Source of the DNA: an uncultured Lachnospiraceae bacterium
GTDB taxonomy: Bacteria > Bacillota > Clostridia > Lachnospirales > Lachnospiraceae
NCBI GenBank assembly: GCA_946630645.1
Contig: CAMOZD010000011.1
Span: forward strand, 1 to 11,483
Reading direction: 5' to 3'
DNA: 11,483 nucleotides
The position numbers and the translations under genes were made by a program. Positions 5,957 through 11,483 of the stretch are shown piece after piece; position 1 is the first letter of the stretch, and each line of letters begins with the position of its first letter. The notes under the pieces are model-generated. The model was not told the origin of the DNA. It saw only the letters and a list, made by a program, of their open reading frames with translations, and made no database searches.

Positions 5957-7174
5957 ATGAAAACAATAGCGGTTTTAGGAACCTTTGATTCCAAAGGACC
6001 GGAATTCCTGTATCTCAAAGGATTGATCGAAGATCTGGGCCTTAAGGCATATACGATTCATACAGGAGTATTTGAGCCGACTTTTACGCCGGATGTAAGC
6101 AATGCGGAAGTTGCAGCAGAAGCAGGATATGACATCAAGGAAGTAGCCGCAAAGAAGGACCGGGCCCTGGGAACAGAGGTCATGTCTAAAGGAACCAAGG
6201 CCATCGTGCCCAGACTCTATAAGGAAGGTAAGTTTGACGGCATCATTTCCATGGGCGGTTCAGGAGGAACAGCCCTGGCGACACCGGCCATGAGGACTCT
6301 TCCTGTAGGTGTGCCCAAGGTGATGGTTTCCACCATGGCCTCCGGTGATGTGGCCAGGTATGTAGGCACCAGTGACATCATGATGATGCCTTCCATCGTA
6401 GACGTGGCAGGCTTGAATAAAATATCGAAAATCATTTTCAAAAATGCGGTTCATGCCGTGGCAGGTATGCTGACCCTGGGCCAGGACAAGGAAGAGGCCG
6501 CAGGTGATGAAAAGCCTTTGATTGCTGCCACCATGTTCGGCGTGACCACTCCCTGTGTGGAGCAGGCTAAGGCTTACCTGGAAGACAAGGGCTATGAAGT
6601 CCTGGTATTCCATGCTACCGGAACCGGCGGCAGGACCATGGAGTCCCTGGTGGACGCAGGCTTCTTTACCGGAGTTCTGGACCTGACCACCACTGAGTGG
6701 TGTGATGAGATCTGCGGCGGTATCCTCAATGCCGGTCCGGACCGGTGTGCTGCCCCGGTCAGAGCAGGAGTTCCCCTGGTTGCTTCCGTGGGAGCCTGTG
6801 ATATGTGTAACTTCGGCCCCATGGACTCGGTGCCGGAAAAATACAAGGACAGGAACCTCTACAAGCATAATCCGGAGATTACCCTCATGCGGACCACCGT
6901 GGAAGAAAATGTTGAGATCGGCAAAGAGCTGGCAGACAAGTGGGACAAGGCAGAAAGAGAAATCGTCATTCTTCTTCCCAAAAAGGGCGTGTCCATGATC
7001 GATGCGGAAGGCCAGCCCTTCGACGGCCCGGAAGAGAGAGAAACCCTCTATGCCACCATCAAAGACAACATTTCCAATGACAAGGTTAAGATTATCGAGA
7101 TGGACAACAACATCAACGATCCGGAATTTGCCCTGACCGCAGCCAAAGAGCTGGTCCGGCTGATCGAGGAATAA
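5957..7174 (+). CDS. UPF0261 / Tm-1-like ATP-binding domain protein
   Basis: A 405-residue cytoplasmic protein of the UPF0261 family (Tm-1-like ATP-binding domain). The family is named from the N-terminal half of the tomato Tm-1 virus-resistance protein; its bacterial reaction is not established. Seen in sequence: the N-terminal strand MKTIAVLGTFDSKGPEF, the glycine-rich loop MGGSGGT (99-105) followed by TPAMRTLPVGVPKVMVST, the segment GTSDIMMMPSIVDVAG, and in the second half FHATGTGGRTMESL, a CDMC cysteine pair (Cys281, Cys284) and a C-terminal GQPFDGPEERETL segment. The length fits the family. The ATG at 5957 was chosen over the ATG at 5951 because AAAGGAG ends at 5950, leaving proper spacing only for 5957. 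The stand-alone TIM-barrel gene follows after 106 bp with no terminator between, so the two are probably one transcript. Confidence 0.92.
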   Translation: MKTIAVLGTFDSKGPEFLYLKGLIEDLGLKAYTIHTGVFEPTFTPDVSNAEVAAEAGYDIKEVAAKKDRALGTEVMSKGTKAIVPRLYKEGKFDGIISMGGSGGTALATPAMRTLPVGVPKVMVSTMASGDVARYVGTSDIMMMPSIVDVAGLNKISKIIFKNAVHAVAGMLTLGQDKEEAAGDEKPLIAATMFGVTTPCVEQAKAYLEDKGYEVLVFHATGTGGRTMESLVDAGFFTGVLDLTTTEWCDEICGGILNAGPDRCAAPVRAGVPLVASVGACDMCNFGPMDSVPEKYKDRNLYKHNPEITLMRTTVEENVEIGKELADKWDKAEREIVILLPKKGVSMIDAEGQPFDGPEERETLYATIKDNISNDKVKIIEMDNNINDPEFALTAAKELVRLIEE

Positions 7175-7280
7175 GAAGGACAAGCGCAAATTGGTAATAT
7201 TAAGGACAAACGACAATAACAATACCACTTCAATATATTATAGAAACACATAAATTATAGAAAACAGGAGGAAAAAAAAC

Positions 7281-8111
7281 ATGTTAAGAAAAAGCAGAAG
7301 TGAGATTTTAGCAGATTTTGATGCCCAGGTTAAGGCTGGAAAGATTCTTGTAGGCGTTGGCGCCGGAACCGGTATCACAGCTAAGTGTTCCGAGGCAGCA
7401 GACGTTGATATGCTGATCATCTATAACTCCGGCCGTTTCAGAATGGCAGGCCGCGGCTCCTTATCAGGACTCTTATCCTACGGCGATGCCAATGCCATCG
7501 TTCAGGAGATGGGCCAGGAGGTTCTTCCCATCGTTAAGAAGACACCGGTTCTGGCTGGCGTATGCGGCACAGACCCCTTCCGTGTGATGGACATTTTCTT
7601 AAAGCAGCTGAAGGACCAGGGCTTCAATGGCGTTCAGAATTTCCCGACTGTTGGACTGATCGATGGAAAATTCCGTGCCAACCTGGAAGAGACAGGTATG
7701 GGTTATGGTCTTGAGGTAGATATGATCCGTGAAGCTCATAAGCTTGACATGCTGACCTGTCCTTACGTATTTGATCCGGACCAGGCCAAGGCTATGGCAG
7801 AGGCAGGCGCAGACATCCTGGTTGCCCACATGGGCCTGACCACCAAGGGCAGCATCGGCGCCGAGACCGCCGTTACTTTGGATGACTGCTGTGTGAAGAT
7901 CCGTGAGATCATCGCAGCCGGAAGAGAAGTGAATCCGGATATCAAGGTTATCTGCCACGGCGGACCGATCGCAGATCCTGAGGACGCAGCTTATGTGATC
8001 AAGAATGTTCCGGAAATCGACGGCTTCTTTGGCGCTTCCTCCATCGAGCGTCTGGCTTCTGAGAGAGGCATGACAGCCCAGGCTGCAGCCTTCAAGGCCA
8101 TCGAGAAATAA
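7281..8111 (+). CDS. Phosphoenolpyruvate hydrolase family TIM-barrel protein
   Basis: A 276-residue single-domain cytoplasmic TIM barrel of the PEP hydrolase-like family (PF09370 type). The family label is historical; I would not state the reaction. Motifs: [10 protein letters not shown] (25-34), [13 protein letters not shown] (48 onward), [58 protein letters not shown] with His226, and GASSIERL near the end. The ATG is preceded by AGGAGG (7267-7272) with 8-nt spacing. It lies downstream of the UPF0261 gene and ends in a strong terminator. Arginine codons, counted by eye, are CGT 6, AGA 5, CGC 1 and no CGG or AGG. The AraC-fused paralogue uses CGG or AGG for 14 of 24. This suggests high expression of the enzyme copy and low expression of the regulator copy. 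Confidence 0.93.
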   Translation: MLRKSRSEILADFDAQVKAGKILVGVGAGTGITAKCSEAADVDMLIIYNSGRFRMAGRGSLSGLLSYGDANAIVQEMGQEVLPIVKKTPVLAGVCGTDPFRVMDIFLKQLKDQGFNGVQNFPTVGLIDGKFRANLEETGMGYGLEVDMIREAHKLDMLTCPYVFDPDQAKAMAEAGADILVAHMGLTTKGSIGAETAVTLDDCCVKIREIIAAGREVNPDIKVICHGGPIADPEDAAYVIKNVPEIDGFFGASSIERLASERGMTAQAAAFKAIEK

Positions 8112-8141
8112 ATGATCCTTAGTCACTCCTAAAAAATCTTT

Positions 8142-8189
8142 AAGGCACGACCATGGCCTCTTGCCCAAAGGCCATGGTCGTGCCTTTTT
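8142..8189. terminator. Strong bidirectional terminator between converging genes
   Basis: A perfect 18-bp stem (8142-8159 with 8169-8186) closes a 9-nt loop. The plus-strand transcript ends in TTTTT (8185-8189). The minus-strand transcript from the SorC gene meets AAAGATTTTTT just beyond the stem. It lies 30 nt after the TIM-barrel stop and 8 nt after the SorC-gene stop, so it can serve both. Confidence 0.93.
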
Positions 8190-8194
8190 CATAG

Positions 8195-9145
8195 TTATTT
8201 TAAAGCCAGCAGGGCCCTGCCCAAACCCTCATCAGCCACCAGGCAGTCCACAAAGCCACCCTTTATGGCCCCGTGGAGGACGGCGGCCTTGTCCTTGCCG
8301 GCAGCGACACAGATTTTTAAAGGGATGGCTCGCAGCTGGTCTAAGGGCAGGCTGATCCTTCTGTCAGCCAGGTCCTGGTCTACGATATTGCCCTCGAAGT
8401 CAAAGTAGCCGGAGGCGATATCTCCCACAGCTCCCCTGGCCTGGAGAGTCTCGAAAAGACCATGGTCCAGAAAGCCCGATTTTGCCATGATGGAATCCTG
8501 GTCCATCCTGCCGGTACTGAAGATGGCCAGGTCAGACCTGGCAGCCAGGTCCAGGATGGCCTTGATGCCGGAGTCATTGCGCAGCAGGCCTGCCGTCTGG
8601 ATGTCATCCACAATCACAGGGGATGGGATGGTATAACCCTGGCCGCCGGTGGCGGCAATCAGAGCCCTCACCATGTCATCGGCCCCCTGGGCGGCTTCCA
8701 CATCGGCGCAGCGGCCATTGAGCTGGACCACCTTGACATCCCGGGCATCCAGATGATCGATACAGGAAGCCAGACATTTCATCGTATTACCCCAGGCCGT
8801 AGCTATGACGGCCCCGGAAGTCAGCTGGTCCTGAAGCAGGCTGGCGGCAGCCTTGCAGGTATCCAGAAGCACCGCCTGGGGATCGTCAAGGACAACCGGT
8901 ACGATGATCACTTTGGCAAGCCCAAAGACCCGGCCGACCTCCTCTGCCAGCTCCTCCTCTGACAGAAAACTATAATCGATGGAGATCTTGACATAACCGG
9001 ATTCTATGGCCCGGTTGATCATGCGGCTGACCGTAGGGACAGAAATCCCTTCCTCTTTTGCGATATCCTTCTGGTTCATATGCTGGATATAATATTTTGA
9101 CGTGACGCGAAGCATCTGTAATAATTTATTCTTATTCATAAACAT
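8195..9145 (-). CDS. SorC/DeoR-family sugar-binding transcriptional regulator
   Basis: A 316-residue DNA-binding regulator. The N-terminal helix-turn-helix lies at about residues 24-45 (MNQKDIAKEEGISVPTVSRMINRA). Residues from about 60 on form the SorC-type effector-binding domain (PF04198), with AIFSTGRMD, ASGYFDFEGNIVD and the C-terminal ICVAAGKDKAAVLHGAIKGG-FVDCLVADE pattern typical of the family. Members usually bind phosphorylated sugars or related metabolites and control nearby catabolic genes. Here the obvious candidates are the tannase-like gene, divergently transcribed across a 286-bp gap, and the UPF0261/TIM-barrel pair on the other side; this is inference. No Shine-Dalgarno sequence precedes either N-terminal Met (9145 or 9139), unlike every other gene in the window, so the exact start is uncertain and translation may be weak or leaderless. 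Confidence 0.9.
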   Translation of the reverse strand: MFMNKNKLLQMLRVTSKYYIQHMNQKDIAKEEGISVPTVSRMINRAIESGYVKISIDYSFLSEEELAEEVGRVFGLAKVIIVPVVLDDPQAVLLDTCKAAASLLQDQLTSGAVIATAWGNTMKCLASCIDHLDARDVKVVQLNGRCADVEAAQGADDMVRALIAATGGQGYTIPSPVIVDDIQTAGLLRNDSGIKAILDLAARSDLAIFSTGRMDQDSIMAKSGFLDHGLFETLQARGAVGDIASGYFDFEGNIVDQDLADRRISLPLDQLRAIPLKICVAAGKDKAAVLHGAIKGGFVDCLVADEGLGRALLALK

Positions 9146-9174
9146 AGTTTAGCTTATAGCAGACCAATCGTCAA
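9146..9174 (-). promoter_or_regulatory. Candidate promoter abutting the SorC-gene start
   Basis: On the minus strand TTGACG (9174-9169) and TAAACT (9151-9146) are separated by 17 nt, the ideal sigma-A spacing. The -10 box touches the annotated ATG, so transcription would begin near the second ATG (9139-9137). This fits the lack of an RBS and suggests a leaderless transcript. TATAAG (9158-9153) is a competing -10 with poor spacing. Confidence 0.4.
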
Positions 9175-9384
9175 TAAATCCAGAAAAATAGTGAAAATAT
9201 TTACCCTTTTTAGGGAAGAAAACATATACAAATAAAAATATTTTAAATAATATATACAAGTAAATATCAGTCTTCCTGGGTGTCACTGTCTAAAATTACA
9301 AGAAAAAAGAGTAGATTTTTGTCCATATAAGTATTCTTCCTTCTTTTATCCCGTATTTTTCTAATTCTGACCAGACAAAGGGTT
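9175..9384. repeat. AT-rich intergenic DNA with a spaced direct repeat
   Basis: ATATACAAATAAA (9224-9236) and ATATACAAGTAAA (9252-9264) are near-identical and 28 bp apart. The palindrome AAAATATTTT (9235-9244) lies between them. AAATATTTAC (9195-9204) is the exact reverse complement of GTAAATATTT found at 5880-5889 in the UPF0261 leader. These could be operator sites for the SorC or AraC regulator, but such AT-rich matches also arise by chance. No gene was seen here. Confidence 0.3.
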
Positions 9385-9426
9385 TATAATGGTAAATGGA
9401 AAAATATGTTTTTTAATATAAAGGAG
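9385..9426 (+). promoter_or_regulatory. -10 box and RBS of the tannase-like gene
   Basis: TATAAT (9385-9390) is a consensus -10. The only -35 at ideal spacing is the weak TAATTC (9362-9367), which fits an activator-dependent or regulated promoter. AAGGAG (9421-9426) lies 5 nt before the ATG at 9432 and fixes the start. Confidence 0.5.
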
Positions 9427-9431
9427 ATCGC

Positions 9432-10994
9432 ATGGGAAAATTACAGATTGAGGCGGAGAGTCTCTATCATTGGATTCATACAGAGGGCCTGGAGGATGTG
9501 GACTGTATCCACAGCAGGGCAAATGTGCCCTTTATCCAGCAGCTGATCGATGCCCTGACAGGGGACCTGCCGGAGCTTTCGGACCTTAAGGTAACCGAAG
9601 TGGAATATTTTGACCATAATTACCAGGAAAACGGGACGCCGACCCTGACCAACCTGCTGCCCTTTTACCGGGTGCAGCTGCAGAAGCCCCTGACGGAAGT
9701 GGACCTTACCACCATCACTGTCTGGCTTCCTGTAAAATGGAACGGCCGTTTTATCGGTCTTGCCGGGACCGGCTCCAACACGGATTGTGCCTGGCGCCAG
9801 GCCATAGGGACTAATATCCTGACCTGGCCCCTGGCTGTCAATAACGGCTTTGCCTGTGCCTCCACCGATGGAGGACTGGGAGAGCTGGACAGCTTCAACT
9901 GGGGCTTTTGCCGGGATGGCAGTCTCAACCAGGCCCAGCTGGAAAGCTGGTGCCACCGGGCGACCCATGAGATGACCGTGGCTGGGAAAATGCTGGTCCA
10001 AGGCCTTTATGGCCAGGCTGCCGAAAAGTCCTACATGCACGGGACTTCCGGAGGAGGAAGACAGGCCATGGAAGAGGTGCAGCGGTACCCGGAGGACTAT
10101 GACGGGGTCTGGGCCGACTCGCCGGCCATGGATTATAACCGGCTTAACTTTTCAGCCCTCTGGGCTGCCATCGTGATGAATAATGAAAACCACCCCATCC
10201 CTCTGGTCAAGTTCCAGACCGTCTATGACTGGATGCTGGGCCACTATTCTGACAATGGGGAATACATTGCCGGCCTGCGCCAGTCCTGGATTCCCAAAAA
10301 GGAGGAACTTTGCGGACTTATCACTCCTGCCGGAGCCATCAGCCAGGAAGACTACCGGATCATGAGAAAGATCTGGGAGGGACCCGTAGCTGCCGATGGG
10401 ACCAGGATGGGCTACGGCTTTGGCCCGGAGATCATCCAGTGGCCCTACGACAGCCATCCCTATGGATATCTCCAGTACAATGAGGCCGGGGACCTGATTC
10501 TCATGGCTCCTGCCGAGCAGGCCATGCGCTGGTACAGCGGCGACCCCCAGTGGAACTGGAAGACCTGCAGCTACCAGGAATTTGAAAGCCTTTACCGGAA
10601 GGCCCAGGAAGACTTTGCCCACATAACCGCCTACAATCCAGACCTAAGAGCCTTTACGGACAAGGGCGGCAAGCTGCTGATCACCCATGGCAGCGGCGAC
10701 CCGGTCATCTCCTGGAAAATATCCGCAGAATATTACCATCAGGCCCTGCAGTATTTTGACAATGAGGAAGCCCTGCAGGCCCATATCCGACTCTTCATCC
10801 AGCCGGGAGCCGGCCACACGACCCTGGGCTGGGCCGGACCCACCGTCTGTAATGCCTATGGCATGGCAGCCCTGATGAACTGGGTGGAAGAAGGCCAGGC
10901 CCCACAGATCCTCATCACCGTCAAATATGACATTTACTCAGATACCGTCAAAGACCAGTTCGCCTCCCAGTGCTTCAACACCTGGATGATCTGA
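9432..10994 (+). CDS. Tannase/feruloyl-esterase family alpha/beta hydrolase, cytoplasmic, cysteine-less active site
   Basis: A 520-residue hydrolase of the tannase/feruloyl esterase family (PF07519), whose characterised members cleave esters of gallic or hydroxycinnamic acids. Seen in sequence: FYRVQLQKPL and VWLPVKWNGRF near the N-terminus; the nucleophile elbow GTSGGGRQAMEEVQRYPEDYDGV with Ser206; the acid HGSGDPVISW with Asp423; and the base GAGHTTLGW with His462. In characterised members Cys residues next to the catalytic Ser and His form a disulfide (CS-D-HC motif). Here both positions are Thr (205 and 463). The N-terminus is hydrophilic, with no signal peptide, in contrast with many secreted relatives. 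The gene stands alone, with its own -10 and RBS, divergent from the SorC regulator. The family is clear; the substrate is not. Confidence 0.88.
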   Translation: MGKLQIEAESLYHWIHTEGLEDVDCIHSRANVPFIQQLIDALTGDLPELSDLKVTEVEYFDHNYQENGTPTLTNLLPFYRVQLQKPLTEVDLTTITVWLPVKWNGRFIGLAGTGSNTDCAWRQAIGTNILTWPLAVNNGFACASTDGGLGELDSFNWGFCRDGSLNQAQLESWCHRATHEMTVAGKMLVQGLYGQAAEKSYMHGTSGGGRQAMEEVQRYPEDYDGVWADSPAMDYNRLNFSALWAAIVMNNENHPIPLVKFQTVYDWMLGHYSDNGEYIAGLRQSWIPKKEELCGLITPAGAISQEDYRIMRKIWEGPVAADGTRMGYGFGPEIIQWPYDSHPYGYLQYNEAGDLILMAPAEQAMRWYSGDPQWNWKTCSYQEFESLYRKAQEDFAHITAYNPDLRAFTDKGGKLLITHGSGDPVISWKISAEYYHQALQYFDNEEALQAHIRLFIQPGAGHTTLGWAGPTVCNAYGMAALMNWVEEGQAPQILITVKYDIYSDTVKDQFASQCFNTWMI

Positions 10995-11158
10995 GACTTC
11001 GGGATTTGCGGGGAAATGTATCAGCAGGCCGAGTCCTTCCCAGGTCAGTCTGAGATTGGCAAAGTCAGGTATAAGGGAAGCCCTGCAGACTTTAAAGAAA
11101 GCCGGGAGATTAATAGCTTAATGTGTTGAGCAGACTAGTGGAATTAGCAGGGAAAGTA

Positions 11159-11167
11159 TGGTATAAT
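11159..11167 (+). promoter_or_regulatory. Extended -10 promoter element upstream of the tandem array
   Basis: TG-G-TATAAT is a perfect extended -10. A weak -35 (TGGAAT, 11139-11144) lies at 17-nt spacing. Transcription from here would place the whole 23/24-bp array in the 5' leader of the gene starting at 11398. Confidence 0.55.
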
Positions 11168-11242
11168 TTTAAGATAGTCTGAAGGCTATATAAAAGAAGC
11201 CGGTCCATCCATCCGGATAAGAGAGCTCCGGGAAGAGGCAGA

Positions 11243-11384
11243 GACCGGAAGCCAAAAGACGGCAGAGACCGGAAGCGAAAGACAGTTGAGACCGGAAGCG
11301 AAAGACAGTTGAGACCGGAAGCTAAAAGCCAGTTGAGACAGGAAGCCAAAAGACGACAGAGACCGGAAGCCAAAAGACAGCAGA
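11243..11384 (+). repeat. Six-unit 23/24-bp tandem array in a 5' leader
   Basis: Units span 11243-11266, 11267-11289, 11290-11312, 11313-11336, 11337-11360 and 11361-11384. Each begins GACCGGAAGC (GACAGGAAGC in unit 5). Units 2 and 3 are identical 23-mers; units 1, 5 and 6 share CAAAAGAC after the core. A further degenerate copy may precede at about 11223-11242. Unlike a CRISPR array there are no spacers. The array ends 13 nt before the next start codon. Confidence 0.9.
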
Positions 11385-11397
11385 TGAGGTGGCAGCC

Positions 11398-11483
11398 ATG
11401 TTAAAGTATAGATTGGTCCAGAAGACCAAGGTATTAGAAGAAATACATGCCATAAGATTACTCCCCGCCCTGTGCAGGGAAAA
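11398..11483 (+). CDS. Start of an unidentified protein, truncated by the window
   Basis: The ATG at 11398 is preceded by GAGGTGG with 7-nt spacing, and the frame stays open to the right edge for 28 codons (MLKYRLVQKTKVLEEIHAIR then LLPALCRE). The in-frame upstream stop is the TAA at 11323-11325, and no alternative ATG lies between. The short N-terminus is basic and then amphipathic, and I do not recognise a family. The codon mix looks ordinary for the window. Confidence 0.55.
   Translation, partial: MLKYRLVQKTKVLEEIHAIRLLPALCRE

Larger units (their letters stand above)
10995..11397. other. 403-bp gap without a recognised gene
   Basis: The first roughly 160 bp after the tannase-like stop hold no clear terminator and no recognisable gene. 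An extended -10 element then leads into a leader of about 225 nt dominated by the 23/24-bp tandem repeat and ending at the next start codon. Confidence 0.6.

Noticed and set aside
6260..7228. 322-codon minus-strand open frame opposite the UPF0261 gene
   Set aside because: His/Gly-rich shadow translation with no family similarity and no RBS, fully opposite a well-supported gene.
11243..11384. CRISPR array
   Set aside because: The units abut with no unique spacers, and no cas genes are present; it is a simple tandem array.

Overview
The window looks like a chromosomal stretch of a Gram-positive anaerobe of the Clostridia, most likely Lachnospiraceae. This rests on near-consensus AGGAGG-type ribosome binding sites, AT-rich intergenic DNA around moderately GC-rich genes, Clostridia-like protein sequences and hairpin-plus-T-run terminators. 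The placement is inference from style and protein family, not a database match. No rRNA, tRNA, CRISPR array, transposase or integrase was seen.

Layout. Positions 1-2150 hold the 3' two thirds of carB (carbamoyl-phosphate synthase large chain), ending in a perfect 12-bp terminator hairpin. A convergent gene (2441-2938, minus) encodes a small two-domain protein with a C-terminal GNAT-like acetyltransferase fold. A fructosamine-kinase family gene follows (3206-4099). A roughly 240-bp stretch of degenerate 21-bp repeats leads into a five-gene accessory block. This block contains an unusual regulator with a TIM-barrel 'PEP hydrolase-like' domain fused to an AraC DNA-binding domain (4347-5567), a UPF0261/Tm-1-like protein (5957-7174), a stand-alone paralogue of the same TIM barrel (7281-8111), a convergent SorC-family sugar-binding regulator (8195-9145, minus), and a cytoplasmic tannase/feruloyl-esterase-family hydrolase (9432-10994). 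The window ends with a 23/24-bp tandem array just ahead of the start of another gene (11398 onward).

Working model (inference). UPF0261 and the TIM barrel, adjacent and in this order, correspond to the two halves of the plant Tm-1 protein, so they probably act together on one small molecule. The AraC fusion carries a diverged copy of the same barrel as its input domain, and its pocket-like motifs differ from the enzyme copy, so it may sense the substrate or product of the pair. The SorC regulator and the tannase-like esterase suggest a catabolic module in which an ester is hydrolysed in the cytoplasm and its product is handled by the pair. The substrate is unknown.

The other striking theme is repetitive DNA: an in-frame 8 x 21-bp repeat inside carB, about ten degenerate 21-bp units at 4102-4309, a weaker 21-nt periodicity over the end of the AraC fusion gene, and six 23/24-bp units at 11243-11384. 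A 108-nt nested inverted repeat ending in seven T residues sits in the leader of the UPF0261 gene and may be an attenuator or riboswitch-like element.
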